Source: an uncultured Chlorobiota bacterium (GTDB lineage Bacteria; Bacteroidota; Ignavibacteria; UBA10030; UBA6906). From it: a DNA stretch of 64,000 nt. Within the stretch, counting starts at the first letter, position 1, and every line of letters starts with the position of its first letter. Shown one piece after another: positions 16,272-25,706 of the stretch. The position numbers and the translations under genes were made by a program. The notes under the pieces are model-generated. The model was given only the letters and a program-made list of their open reading frames with translations. It made no database searches and was not told the origin of the DNA. The stretch covers positions 1 through 64,000 of the forward strand of contig CAADGV010000005.1 of assembly GCA_900696645.1 (NCBI GenBank). Reading direction: 5' to 3'.

Positions 16272-17345
16272 TTACCGTTTCTGCTTCATCTTCATCACTT
16301 GCTTGATTGCCCTGCCCAGGATTTTTCCTTTTCGTTTTCGCTCGAGCATGCCGGCAACGGTTGTGCGTTCGTTCATCCACTCAGCTTCCTTGCGGAGCTT
16401 TGCGAAACTCGCATACCGGTTGGAGTCAAGCGTCCCATTCTCGACGGCAGCTCGCACAGCGCATTCGGGCTCGTGCGTGTGTGTGCAGTCAGAGAACTTG
16501 CAGCCTTCGGCGAGTTCGGCGATTTCTGGAAAAGTCAGGTCAAGACTCGACTCTGCGTGCCATAGTCCGAGCTCGCGCATGCCCGGCGTGTCAATGAGTA
16601 TGCCGCCGCCGGGAAGGAACACGATTTGCCTGCGCGCCGTTGTGTGCCTGCCGCGTGAATCGGCTTCACGCACGCCGCCTGTCTCCAACAATGTCTCCCC
16701 TGCCAGCGTATTAATAAGCGTCGACTTCCCGACGCCGGACGAGCCGATGAGGCATACCGTTACTCCGTTGCCGATGAGTTGTTTGATTTGGGCTACGCCT
16801 TCTTCAGTTTCAGCACTGTATGCAATCACCTGGGCGCCTGCGGAAACAGCAGCCGCCTCCTCCTTACAAGTCTGCAGATCTTGCGGAGAAAGCAAATCGG
16901 CTTTGCTCAGAAGCACAACTGGTGTTGCTCCGCTTTCATGCGCAACAACAAGGTATCGCTCAAGTCTTCGGGGATTGAAGTTGTGATCGAGTCCCTGCAC
17001 AATGAAGATGATATCCACATTGGCGGCGATGGGCTGCAATTCCGTCCGCTGGCCTGCCGACTTGCGGGCGATGAGAGTTGTGCGGGGCAGAACGGCATGA
17101 ATGATCGCCTGCGTTTCTCCGTCAAACGTATTGACTGCAACCCAGTCACCGACGGCAGGAAAATTCTCGCGGCTCTCTGCCGTGAACCGCAGCTTGCCGG
17201 AAATTTCAGCGGGCATTTCGTGCGTTGCGGTTTTCACTGCGTAGCTTTCGCGGTTTTCTTCGATGACTCGGGCGATTGAGAAACCCTGTTCGAGGAAGGG
17301 GCGGGCGTGTTCCGCAACGTCGTCTGTGTATCCGAGAGATTTCAT
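16272..17345 (-). CDS. rsgA: Ribosome small-subunit maturation GTPase RsgA
   Basis: This 357-residue protein has the circularly permuted GTPase order. An OB-fold comes first (VGDWVAVNTFDGETQAIIHA). G4 (LLSKADL) comes before the P-loop GSSGVGKSTLINTLAG and the G3 DTPGMRELGLW. The C-terminal zinc domain has the family Cys/His pattern CKFSDCTHTHEPECAV. RsgA promotes late assembly of the 30S subunit through ribosome-stimulated GTP hydrolysis. A leading ~40-residue extension (MKSLGYTDDVAEHARPFLEQ) resembles the one seen in RsgA of some Firmicutes and Bacteroidota. It is divergent from mutS, with 133 bases between the starts. Confidence 0.95.
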   Translation of the reverse strand: MKSLGYTDDVAEHARPFLEQGFSIARVIEENRESYAVKTATHEMPAEISGKLRFTAESRENFPAVGDWVAVNTFDGETQAIIHAVLPRTTLIARKSAGQRTELQPIAANVDIIFIVQGLDHNFNPRRLERYLVVAHESGATPVVLLSKADLLSPQDLQTCKEEAAAVSAGAQVIAYSAETEEGVAQIKQLIGNGVTVCLIGSSGVGKSTLINTLAGETLLETGGVREADSRGRHTTARRQIVFLPGGGILIDTPGMRELGLWHAESSLDLTFPEIAELAEGCKFSDCTHTHEPECAVRAAVENGTLDSNRYASFAKLRKEAEWMNERTTVAGMLERKRKGKILGRAIKQVMKMKQKR

Positions 17346-17478
17346 GGTGCATTCATTATAGCAAATGTTGGTTTGAGCGGCAACCGGAGCGCCGCGTTGA
17401 TTTTCGGCCTCGTTTTGGGTTAATTCCTTCTACGTTACGACTCATTTTCCTGGTCATTTTTCCTTTTGCCTTAGTTCG

Positions 17479-20094
17479 ATGTCCACCCCCCTCATGAAAC
17501 AATACGCTCAGGTGAAGGCGAAGTATCCCGACACGATACTTCTCTTTCGCATGGGGGATTTCTTCGAGACGTTCGAAGAGGATGCGAAGATCACTTCAAA
17601 GGTGTTGGGCATTACGCTGACGAAGCGGGGAAACGGCGCAGCGGGGGAAATCCCGCTTGCAGGGTTTCCGCATCACGCGCTCGAATCGTACATGCCGAAA
17701 CTGCTGCGGGCGGGCTACCGCGTTGCCGTCTGCGAGCAGCTTGAGGATCCGAAGTTCGCAAAAGGAATCGTGAAGCGTGACGTTATCGAGGTCGTCACCC
17801 CCGGCGTCGCCTACTCCGACAAAGTTCTCGAACTCAAACAAAACAATTATCTCGCCGCCATCTCACTCCCTTCCGCTGTCGCAACCGGCACGGACACCGT
17901 CGGCTTTGCGTTCGTTGACGTGACGACGGCGGAGTTCAACGTGAGTGAGTTTCCGCCAAAGCAACTTGTCGAGCAGATTGCCGCCGTCTCTCCCTCGGAA
18001 ATTCTTGTGCAGAAACGGGATCTCGCTTCGCTGCAAGAGATGCTGAAAGATCATTACAAAGGAATCTTCACGAAGATCGAAGATTGGATTTTCAATTTCG
18101 ATTACGGTTACGAACAGCTCGTCTCGCAGTTCAACACGCAGTCGCTGAAAGGATTTGGTGTTGAAGAGATGAAGCAGGGCGTTGTTGCCGCCGGCGCGGT
18201 GATGAACTACTTGCAGGAGACGCAAAAAGCCAATCTCCATCACATCAAATCCATCCGCCGTCACGATGTCGGCGAGTACATCATCCTCGACCCGTCGACG
18301 AAGCGGAACCTCGAAATCACTTCCTCGATTGCCGGCTCGAACGAAGGGACGCTCTTCTCCGTCCTCGACAAAACCCAAACGCCGATGGGTGGAAGAATGC
18401 TGAAGCGGTGGATCAATCAGCCGTTGAACAAGTTAGAGGCGATACGGCAGAGGTTGGGGGCGGTGGAAGAACTGGTGAAGAAGTCAGATGTCAGAAGTCA
18501 GACGTCGGAGATTCTGTCACGGATTGGGGATTTAGAACGGCTGAACACAAAGATCTGTACGGGCCGCGCGACGCCGCGGGATGTGATTGCTCTGAAGTTC
18601 ATCCTGATTGAAATCAGTAATCTGAAATCCGTAATCAGTTCTGCCTCTACCGAAACACTGACGGCGATACACTCCCGTCTCCAGCCTCTCCCCGACATCA
18701 TCTCGCTGATTGAGACCGGCCTCGAGCCCGACCCGCCGATGGCGCTTGTTGACGGCGGCGTGATCAGGAAAGGCTTCAATGGCGAATTGGACGAACTGCG
18801 CAATCTCGCGTTCAGCGGCAAGACGTGGATTGCGGAGTTGCAGAAAACCGAGCGTGAACGAACGGGCATCCCGTCGCTGAAGGTCGGCTTCAACAATGTG
18901 TTCGGCTACTATATTGAAATCACCAAAACGCACAAGGATAAAGTCCCCCCCAACTATGTCCGCAAGCAAACGATTGCGACAGGCGAGCGGTTCATCACGC
19001 CCGAACTGAAGGAGTATGAAGATAAGATTCTCCATGCCGAAGAGAAAATCCTCGCGCTTGAAACAAAACTCTTCAACGAACTCCGTCTGACTATCGCTGA
19101 GCATGCAACAACCATTCAGACGAATGCACAGATGATCGCGGCGCTGGATTGCTTTGTTGCGCTCGCTTCGGCGGCGGTGGAGTACGAGTATTGCTGCCCG
19201 GAAGTGAACGACTCCGCCATGCTGCATATTACCGACGGACGGCATCCCGTTATCGAGCGGCTGCTGCCGCCTGGGGACAAGTACACGCCGAATGACGTTT
19301 TGCTTGATACTGAATCGAATCAGATTCTGATCATCACCGGCCCGAACATGAGCGGGAAGTCAAGTTATCTGCGTATGACGGGATTGACTGTGCTGCTGGC
19401 GCAGATCGGAAGTTTCGTTCCGGCAAAAAAGGCTGTCGTCGGGTTGGTGGATAAGATTTACACCCGCGTGGGGGCAAGCGACAACATTGCATCAGGGGAA
19501 AGTACGTTTCTTGTGGAGATGCACGAGGCGGCGCATATCGTCAACACGGCGACGAAGCGAAGTCTGATTCTGTTGGATGAAGTCGGACGCGGCACAAGCA
19601 CGTTCGACGGCATCAGCATCGCGTGGTCGCTCACTGAGTACCTGCACCAGCGCGTCGGCGCACGCACGCTTTTCGCAACGCATTACCATGAACTGAACGA
19701 GCTTGCCGATCTGTTTCCCCGCATCAAGAACTACAAAGTGGAAGTCCGCGAATACGGCGACAAAGTCGTCTTCCTGCACAAAGTCACCCCCGGCTTCGCC
19801 GATCACTCGTACGGCATACAAGTCGCGCAAATGGCGGGATTACCGGAGGAAGTGACGGAGCGGGCGAAGAAGATACTAAAGAATTTGGAAGGGTCGGAGT
19901 TGAGTGTGCACACGGACGGGGGACTGAAGACGGAGGACCCGAAGAAACGAGGCCGCGTGACGCCTGAAGTGCAGATGACGTTGTTTGAGATGAAAGACGA
20001 CGCGTTGCGTGAGGAATTGAAGAAAATCGATGTTGAGAAGATGACGCCGTTGGAGGCGTTGCAGAAACTGGCGGAGTTGAAGAAAAAATTCTAG
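17479..20094 (+). CDS. mutS: DNA mismatch repair ATPase MutS
   Basis: This 871-residue MutS has the mismatch-binding Phe-x-Glu near the N terminus (LLFRMGDFFETFEEDA), then connector, lever and clamp domains (ERTGIPSLKVGFNNVFGYYI). The ATPase has Walker A GPNMSGKSSYLRM, Walker B SLILLDEVGRGTSTFDG and the following FATHYHELNEL. The C terminus (VEKMTPLEALQKLAELKKKF) is the usual MutS end. Two short stretches around 18480-18520 (KKSDVRSQTSEIL) and 18610-18645 (EISNLKSVISS) look like small repeat-derived inserts. There is no clear Shine-Dalgarno; an alternative start is Met at 17494. Confidence 0.97.
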   Translation: MSTPLMKQYAQVKAKYPDTILLFRMGDFFETFEEDAKITSKVLGITLTKRGNGAAGEIPLAGFPHHALESYMPKLLRAGYRVAVCEQLEDPKFAKGIVKRDVIEVVTPGVAYSDKVLELKQNNYLAAISLPSAVATGTDTVGFAFVDVTTAEFNVSEFPPKQLVEQIAAVSPSEILVQKRDLASLQEMLKDHYKGIFTKIEDWIFNFDYGYEQLVSQFNTQSLKGFGVEEMKQGVVAAGAVMNYLQETQKANLHHIKSIRRHDVGEYIILDPSTKRNLEITSSIAGSNEGTLFSVLDKTQTPMGGRMLKRWINQPLNKLEAIRQRLGAVEELVKKSDVRSQTSEILSRIGDLERLNTKICTGRATPRDVIALKFILIEISNLKSVISSASTETLTAIHSRLQPLPDIISLIETGLEPDPPMALVDGGVIRKGFNGELDELRNLAFSGKTWIAELQKTERERTGIPSLKVGFNNVFGYYIEITKTHKDKVPPNYVRKQTIATGERFITPELKEYEDKILHAEEKILALETKLFNELRLTIAEHATTIQTNAQMIAALDCFVALASAAVEYEYCCPEVNDSAMLHITDGRHPVIERLLPPGDKYTPNDVLLDTESNQILIITGPNMSGKSSYLRMTGLTVLLAQIGSFVPAKKAVVGLVDKIYTRVGASDNIASGESTFLVEMHEAAHIVNTATKRSLILLDEVGRGTSTFDGISIAWSLTEYLHQRVGARTLFATHYHELNELADLFPRIKNYKVEVREYGDKVVFLHKVTPGFADHSYGIQVAQMAGLPEEVTERAKKILKNLEGSELSVHTDGGLKTEDPKKRGRVTPEVQMTLFEMKDDALREELKKIDVEKMTPLEALQKLAELKKKF

Positions 20095-20162
20095 AACCCA
20101 AACCCCGACGTCACATACACCTTCGCTCCTTCCGTCGAGCCGGCGACGGAAAGATCTCGCCA
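20091..20162 (-). pseudogene. C-terminal tail of a lost outer-membrane protein
   Basis: The minus strand holds an open frame of about 23 codons ending WRDLSVAGSTEGAKVYVTSG, then FGF and TAG at 20091-20093. The TAG overlaps the mutS stop by two bases. Alternating residues and a terminal phenylalanine look like the last strands of a beta-barrel protein. A TGA stops the frame upstream and no start is present. This could be chance; I report it as a possible remnant. Confidence 0.25.
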
Positions 20163-20198
20163 CAACTTTGTTGTTCGTGTTCAGTTCTCCGCGCCTTG

Positions 20199-21053
20199 TT
20201 AGATGTTCAGCAGAATTAATTCGGAGTAAAGGTTATCAATTTGGGAGGGTTTGAGTACCTCAGATTTGAACAGCATGGGATTTGGCAACCGATAGGTGAA
20301 ACCGAGAGAAATCCTTACGGTTTCATCAAATCGTTTGTCAATCATGATTGCGCCGGCTCGATGTTGTTTGCAGAGTTCTTTGGTGATAGGGCCAATTGAT
20401 TCAACAAAGAAGGCAAGATTGCTGATATAGTGTACGTGAGCGAACCATAAGCGCTTCCTCTTGATGCGGGTCGAGATGATGTAGCATTGTTTCCCGTCTT
20501 TTCTGGTCATCAGCAGATGCCGGCATTTGTATCGCCTGTGATCATGCAGGAGACGGAGATGCTTATCGGGCAGTTGAGTCTCAATTTCAGAGATATCCGC
20601 CGTTACACTGCAGCCGGTGTTTACCCTGAAGCCCGGAACAGGAAGCCTCAGGATAGTCTCATCATTGAGGACGGAGAATCCAAGCCGTGTAAACACGTTT
20701 GTCGCAATCGGATTCGGGCTGAGATTCGTCAACGTGCAATTCCGTGTTCTCAAGAAAGCAAGAACAAGAAGGGCGCTTTCATTTCTATATTCAGGTTTTA
20801 CTATCCAGCTTGTTGCGTTGCAAAATCTTCTTATGGTCCCGTCGACTTCGCGTTCGCTGAATATGGTTCCGAGAAATCCGACAATCTTCCCCCCGTCAAC
20901 CAACACATAGCCGCACTGATCATCATCCCCCTTCCAAGAATGGGAAAACAGATTTCTCCAATCATCCTTTGTGATATCGGAATTGTTGAAATCAAGAAGA
21001 AGTTGATGAATCTCCTCGAACATTGAGGCGTTAGCCTTTACAACTTGTGACAA
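20199..21053 (-). CDS. GNAT-like acyltransferase at end of FkbH operon
   Basis: This 284-residue soluble protein has an N-terminal half with the shape of a GNAT acyltransferase: CGYVLVDGGKIVGFLGTIFS (strands 3-4), NATSWIVKPEYRNESALLVL (strand/acyl-CoA loop region) and NPIATNVFTRLGFSVLNDE, the typical 'N..A...Y.k.GF' end. The conserved R/QxxGxG/A loop is weak (PEYRNESALL). The C-terminal half (RHLLMTRKDGKQCYIISTRI ...) may be a second degenerate GNAT fold. It lies 12 bases behind the FkbH-like gene on the same strand, so it probably transfers the acyl group loaded on the operon's carrier protein to an unknown acceptor (inference). GC content looks lower than mutS by eye. Confidence 0.65.
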   Translation of the reverse strand: MSQVVKANASMFEEIHQLLLDFNNSDITKDDWRNLFSHSWKGDDDQCGYVLVDGGKIVGFLGTIFSEREVDGTIRRFCNATSWIVKPEYRNESALLVLAFLRTRNCTLTNLSPNPIATNVFTRLGFSVLNDETILRLPVPGFRVNTGCSVTADISEIETQLPDKHLRLLHDHRRYKCRHLLMTRKDGKQCYIISTRIKRKRLWFAHVHYISNLAFFVESIGPITKELCKQHRAGAIMIDKRFDETVRISLGFTYRLPNPMLFKSEVLKPSQIDNLYSELILLNI

Positions 21054-21065
21054 GAGTCGTTTCCT

Positions 21066-22790
21066 TCAATGGGTCAGGTGAGTGAGCGTCTTCCCGGATG
21101 GCACTGCCGTGCCTTCCTGCAGAACGATGCAGGAAGGTACTTCGTACGGCAGGGAAAGGTCAAATGTGAACAGATTTGTGCGCTCCTCCTGAAACGGGGA
21201 ACGCCTCCAGAATTCGAGACAAGGCTTGTTCTTTTCCGTAGGAACGAATTCCGCCTTCAGTGAGACGAGAGGGACGCGTCGTGCGAAGTTGATGAGAACG
21301 AAGAGCATCGTTTCTTCAATTCTCCTTCCCATGACGCGGCAACTCAACACGAGGTCGGTGATTGTTCCGACCTCACCATCGTGATTCAGGCTGATGATCC
21401 CGGTGATGCCTGCGTCGCCGAATTTGTCGGCCACGCGGAATGCCCACAAATGGCGGTTTTTGTGCGCTATCCAGATATTGAGTTCCTGAAGCGTCATCCG
21501 GCGGGTTGCGTGATTCATCTGGTTGGTTTTGTTGAGAAGCTGTACAACACGCAAGGCGTTTGTCTTGCTGAATTCTTCAACCGTCACGGTAGTTTCAAGC
21601 GTGCGTAACCAATCATCCATCGATGTGATGTTTCGTTGCGATTGGTCGCGTCTTTTCTGTGCAAGATACATCTGTGTCCGTTCAAGATCCTCGGAACTGA
21701 TGCCTGGCACATCAAAGCATCTGAGGTCAAGCAGTGTACTTTGGTACAGCATCTTGTCCTTTGGCCACTCGGGAACGAACACTTCGGGTAGTGCTTCACG
21801 CACACGCGCACGTTCCACGGGATTGTCGTCGATGAAGACCACGGACTCCAAACCCAGGTTGAGTGACGCGGTAAGCTGAACGATGTTGTTGGCCTTGTCT
21901 CCCCAATTGATCCTCCAACCGGCGAAATCGTCAACACGTAGCACCATTTCCGGATGATTCTTGATTGCCTCGAGGGCCACCGACTCTTCGTTCTTGCTGA
22001 CAATGCCAAGGATGATGCCGCGCCGCGTAAGATCTTTCAACGATAGCTGAAAATCAACATAGGCTTCACCAATATGATTGTGCCCCCCGAGATTCAATTG
22101 CTGCCAACCGACGTCACCCACGATTCCGCCCCACAACGTATCATCAAGGTCAACAATGACGAGTTTTCGTGCCAGACCGCGCATTCCTCGCAGTCCGGCC
22201 TTGATATCGCGTGCAGCCTCGCGAAACACGTCGTTGGAGAACGCGATTTTTCCCATGTACCAGAGCTTTGGATTGCATGCGAGTTTTCCTGCAACCTCAA
22301 TCCACCGCTGGGCATTGAGAACAAAAATATTGGAATGCGGTTCGAGTTGTTCCGTTAATCTGAGGTTCATTCGCATGATCGCGTTCGCAGCACCTCCTGC
22401 ATTCTTCATATCGAGCATGCCGTTTCCCCTGATGTACGAAGGGAGTGTCCAACTTGGGACAAATACCGCGTTCGTATGTTCCCCCAAAAATGCCACCGCC
22501 TCAGCGAAAGCGTCCACTTCTGACATAAGAGTCGCTACGGGTGCGGACTGGAAATGCAGAATCTTGGAAAATGCCGGGACGGAAACATCCGGACGCGTCC
22601 AAACCACAGCGAAGTCCGGTTTGGAACTCAGGCTCGGAGCGTCCTGCGGAGTGAGGATCTGGATCAGTTGCCTGATCAGCACAACATGTGTGTGGAGCTT
22701 GGGAATTTCATCGATGTTGTCAAGATAATTAGCCAGAGTTTTTATTGTGAAATCTGAAATCAATAAACCGTGAAGGTTCGTTCTCGTCAT
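21066..22790 (-). CDS. FkbH-like HAD-IIIC phosphatase/acyltransferase
   Basis: This 574-residue protein has three parts. The N-terminal part is an SGNH-like domain (LLISDFTIKTLANYL ... FAVVWTRPD). Residues ~210-350 form a HAD-IIIC phosphatase with DxDxT as KLVIVDLDDTLWGGIVGDVG, IVSKNEE and VVFIDDNPVERARV. The C-terminal part is a GNAT-like domain (LWAFRVADKFGDAGITGIIS ... VMGRRIEETML). FkbH-family enzymes dephosphorylate 1,3-bisphosphoglycerate and load the glyceryl unit onto an acyl carrier protein. The carrier gene lies directly upstream and overlaps this start by 62 bases, which fits that partnership. No polyketide synthase is present, so the product may instead be a glyceryl- or acyl-modified sugar or lipid. 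Confidence 0.88.
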   Translation of the reverse strand: MTRTNLHGLLISDFTIKTLANYLDNIDEIPKLHTHVVLIRQLIQILTPQDAPSLSSKPDFAVVWTRPDVSVPAFSKILHFQSAPVATLMSEVDAFAEAVAFLGEHTNAVFVPSWTLPSYIRGNGMLDMKNAGGAANAIMRMNLRLTEQLEPHSNIFVLNAQRWIEVAGKLACNPKLWYMGKIAFSNDVFREAARDIKAGLRGMRGLARKLVIVDLDDTLWGGIVGDVGWQQLNLGGHNHIGEAYVDFQLSLKDLTRRGIILGIVSKNEESVALEAIKNHPEMVLRVDDFAGWRINWGDKANNIVQLTASLNLGLESVVFIDDNPVERARVREALPEVFVPEWPKDKMLYQSTLLDLRCFDVPGISSEDLERTQMYLAQKRRDQSQRNITSMDDWLRTLETTVTVEEFSKTNALRVVQLLNKTNQMNHATRRMTLQELNIWIAHKNRHLWAFRVADKFGDAGITGIISLNHDGEVGTITDLVLSCRVMGRRIEETMLFVLINFARRVPLVSLKAEFVPTEKNKPCLEFWRRSPFQEERTNLFTFDLSLPYEVPSCIVLQEGTAVPSGKTLTHLTH

Positions 22791-23091
22791 TGCGACTTTC
22801 CCCCAGAAGTAACATCATGTGGTCTGCCAAAGAACTTATTGTGTGGAACGGGCTTCGTTCATCGCCGTATTCCATGTTTTCAGAGAGTGTTATGGGCGTC
22901 CCAAACTCCTGTTCGACTGCTTCTTCGGTTGCCACGATTAGATTGACAAGTCCAAGCGAGTCGAGACTCCCTCCACTTCCCATCAAAACACTATCTGAAT
23001 CCCCCTTGATTCTTTCATCAGGCTTGCGCTGTTCGTTCAGTCGTTCTATCACACCGTAGATCAGCCGAAACACACGATCTCGTTCAATCAT
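22729..23091 (-). CDS. Acyl carrier protein
   Basis: This is a 120-residue carrier protein. The phosphopantetheine serine lies in GSGGSLDSLGLVNLIVATEE (DSL motif). The next helix is EFGTPITLSENMEYGDERSP, then FHTISSLADHMMLLL. This matches carrier proteins found beside FkbH genes ('...SPFRTIGSLADYI'). The start is uncertain. ATG 23091 (MIERDRVF) has AAGG at workable spacing, 23106 (MQGKEM) is also possible, and the frame stays open up to 23299 without a good start. It is the first gene of the three-gene minus-strand operon; its last 20 codons overlap the FkbH start. Confidence 0.85.
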   Translation of the reverse strand: MIERDRVFRLIYGVIERLNEQRKPDERIKGDSDSVLMGSGGSLDSLGLVNLIVATEEAVEQEFGTPITLSENMEYGDERSPFHTISSLADHMMLLLGESRNDENEPSRFIDFRFHNKNSG

Positions 23092-23792
23092 TTCCTTGCC
23101 TTGCATTTTCTGTTCTGTTTCGATCAGATGCGAACGGAGGTCCAACCACACACAACCGAGTCCTGAGAACCTGTATTCGCAAAAACAACGACAATATCCG
23201 TGATTTACAGAGATCGTTCTGTGTTCTTTCGCACAAGAATACCAGTCCCCAAGATCATTGTTGATGTCGTCCGATAAAATGCGGCTCGCCTATTTAATCT
23301 CTACTCCACCAGTTGTGTTGTATGTAGAGTGTCTTTTTCTTCCCCTGTCATACTACGCATGCGTGGTTTCGTCAAATTATCAAAGGATATGAAGTATCCT
23401 CGATGCCTCCGCAGAACGTCTGCAATCACCGCGCATTCCGTCTCACGTAAAACCCTCACCGCGCTTTACCGATACACCAAGCTCCCTCGTCCGGATGTTA
23501 TTTCGCGAAACTTCATGTTCATAACAATAAGTCACCGGCTGAACCCCCGTGAACACAGAATTGTGATTTATGTTCCGAAGAGTCGAATGCAATTGTGAGG
23601 CGCGGGGAAAGGGTTTGTGTTGGAGGGGTGGATCTCTTGTATTTTTCGCACCGATTGTCTGCGTTGCACTCCAACCAAAAAGTGTGTAGAATTCAATCGG
23701 GCTTACAAGTTAACGAACAACGCTTCCCCCCGTTTTTTCCGTGTGCCGCCCTTTCACATTGAACCCGTTGATTCTCATAACACTTCACGAAC
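23092..23792. other. 700-base region with no supported gene
   Basis: This lies between the divergent starts of the carrier-protein operon and gatE. The carrier-protein frame continues open upstream to 23299 but without a convincing start, so part of 23092-23299 might be an N-terminal extension. The rest (23300-23792) contains only short, unconvincing frames. I saw no tRNA, hairpin or repeat. It probably carries promoters for both operons and, given the two unusual modules on each side, may be an old junction. Confidence 0.4.
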
Positions 23793-25706
23793 ATGCACGA
23801 TTTCCTCTTCAAGCCATTTCATGACATGACGGAATCCGACTATGCCGCCGTCGGATTTACTTCCGGTCTTGAAATCCACCAGCAGCTTCTCACATCGAAG
23901 AAGTTATTTTGCCGTTGCCCTGCGGGGCGTTACAGCGACCGCTACGACGCAGAGATTCTGCGGCACATGCGCCCGACGCTGTCGGAATTGGGCGAGTACG
24001 ACGGCACGGCGTTGATGGAATTCAAAACAAAGAAGAACATCATCTACCGGATCAACCGTGATACCGTCTGCACGTACGAGATGGACGACACGCCGCCGTT
24101 TGAGATCAATGAAGAAGCGCTCGACATCGCACTCGGCATCGGCATCATGTACGGCTGCGATCTGGTTGATGAGCTCCATATCGCCCGCAAGCAGTATCTT
24201 GACGGAAGCATTCCGACGGGTTTTCAGCGGACAGCTATCTTCTCTCTTGACGGAAAAATCCCTTTCAAAGGCCGCGACGTACGTGTCGTGCAGATGTCGA
24301 TTGAAGAAGATTCGTGTCGCGAGGTGAGCGATATCGGACATCAACGCGTGTATCTGACGGACCGGCTGGGCATGCCGCTGATTGAAACAGTAACGGGGCC
24401 GGACATGAAAACGCCGTACGAAGTTGCCGAAGTAGCCGAGTTGTGCCGCTGGATGGCGCGCAGCACCGGAAAGGTTCGAACGGGCATCGGCGCGGCGCGG
24501 CAAGATGTGAATGTGAGTGTAACGGGAGGAACCCGAGTAGAAATCAAAGGCGTGCCGCGCATTCCGCATATTCCTTTGCTCACGTACAACGAAGCAATGC
24601 GTCAATGGAATCTGCTGCGTCTGCGCGACGAGCTTCACCGGCGCGACATTACGGCGGATTCATTCCAGGCTTCGACCGAATCCGTTACGAAGCTGCTGCG
24701 GAAAACAAGGTACCTTCCATTGGAGAATGCCCTTGCAAGCGGCATGATTGTCAACTGTGTCGTTCTCCGCGGTTTCCGCGACCTGCTGCGCTGGCAAACG
24801 CAAACCGACACATACTTCTCAAAAGAAATCTCCGACAGAGTTCGTGTCATTGCGTGTCTCACCACGCTTCCCAATATTCTTCACTCCGACAGTCCGAGCG
24901 AATCGGTTTCAACTGCCGAGTGGCAGTCGATCAAAAAGGCCGTCAGTGCAACGGATGACGATACGCTTGTTCTCGTTTGGGGAAGCGAACAGGATGCCGT
25001 AATGGGTGCCAAGGAAATCATTATTCGCGCAAAGGAGGCAACGATCGGCATTCCTTCGGAAACGCGGCAGGCGCTTCGTGACGGCACGAACGGCTTCGAG
25101 CGCATTCTTCCCGGCGCCGACCGGATGTATCCTGATACCGACCTTCCGCCGAAGCGGATTACTGATGAACGGCGCGATCGGATTCGTGCGACCCTGCCAC
25201 TTGATTACTGGAACAGGGGAGATCGCTACCGCAAACTCGGAGTCCCTGAGGATCTTATTCAATCACTTTCTGTCTCCCGATTTGCAGCACTGTTTGAAAC
25301 GCTGATTGCCGGGTTGCAGATTATGCCGAAGCTTGCCGCAACCCTTCTCATTCAGTATCCAAAGAGATTAAAGAGAGAAGGTCTGGATCCGCTGATTTCG
25401 GATGAGATGATGATGAACATCGTGAGAGGGTACAAGGAAGGAAAGATTCCGAAGGACGGGTTGTATTTTTTGCTGAAGAAGGCTGTCCGCAATGGATCAT
25501 ACGGCGATCACCTCTTGCCGCCACCTTGTTCGACAACGGAACTTCAGCAGACGATTCAGAAAGCTGTTGCCGGCCTTGACGGTGTAACCATCCATCATCA
25601 CGACAAACGGCGGGAGATTGTCATGGGTATTGTCATGAACGCGTTGCGGGGGCGGGTCGACGCGACTACCGTTCGCGAACACATCGACCGGGAGGTGTTG
25701 GTATGA
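23793..25706 (+). CDS. gatE: Archaeal-type Glu-tRNA(Gln) amidotransferase subunit E
   Basis: This 637-residue protein resembles archaeal GatE from end to end. The B/E signature is FTSGLEIHQQLLTSKKLFCR (CxC follows) and LSELGEYDGTALMEF. Further motifs are RDTVCTYEMDDTPPFEIN, ARKQYLDGSIPTGFQRTAIF, SIEEDSCRE, DRLGMPLIETVTGPDM and GAARQDVNVSV. A GAD-type insert lies at about 300-440 (ALASGMIVNCVVLRGF...FERILPGADRMYPDTDLPPK), which distinguishes GatE from bacterial GatB. A helical tRNA-binding YqeY-like tail follows. GatE phosphorylates the glutamyl group on misacylated Glu-tRNA(Gln) and amidates it with ammonia made by GatD. Met at 23826 (MTESDY) matches archaeal N termini better than 23793. It overlaps gatD by ATGA. 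Confidence 0.92.
   Translation: MHDFLFKPFHDMTESDYAAVGFTSGLEIHQQLLTSKKLFCRCPAGRYSDRYDAEILRHMRPTLSELGEYDGTALMEFKTKKNIIYRINRDTVCTYEMDDTPPFEINEEALDIALGIGIMYGCDLVDELHIARKQYLDGSIPTGFQRTAIFSLDGKIPFKGRDVRVVQMSIEEDSCREVSDIGHQRVYLTDRLGMPLIETVTGPDMKTPYEVAEVAELCRWMARSTGKVRTGIGAARQDVNVSVTGGTRVEIKGVPRIPHIPLLTYNEAMRQWNLLRLRDELHRRDITADSFQASTESVTKLLRKTRYLPLENALASGMIVNCVVLRGFRDLLRWQTQTDTYFSKEISDRVRVIACLTTLPNILHSDSPSESVSTAEWQSIKKAVSATDDDTLVLVWGSEQDAVMGAKEIIIRAKEATIGIPSETRQALRDGTNGFERILPGADRMYPDTDLPPKRITDERRDRIRATLPLDYWNRGDRYRKLGVPEDLIQSLSVSRFAALFETLIAGLQIMPKLAATLLIQYPKRLKREGLDPLISDEMMMNIVRGYKEGKIPKDGLYFLLKKAVRNGSYGDHLLPPPCSTTELQQTIQKAVAGLDGVTIHHHDKRREIVMGIVMNALRGRVDATTVREHIDREVLV

Noticed and set aside
18480-18645. 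Frame disruption or insertion element in mutS
   Set aside because: The frame stays open and the protein is full-length. The KKSDVRSQTSEIL-like stretches are at most small in-frame repeats.
20487-21026. Plus-strand open frame of 179 codons opposite the GNAT-like gene
   Set aside because: Antisense shadow. The minus-strand reading has GNAT motifs and operon spacing.
23092-23299. Upstream extension of the acyl carrier protein
   Set aside because: The frame is open but lacks a convincing start. Known carrier proteins of this type begin near MIERDRVF. Kept only as a note.
23329-23598. Plus-strand frame of 89 codons in the gap before gatE
   Set aside because: The composition is arbitrary, there is no ribosome site and no family resemblance.
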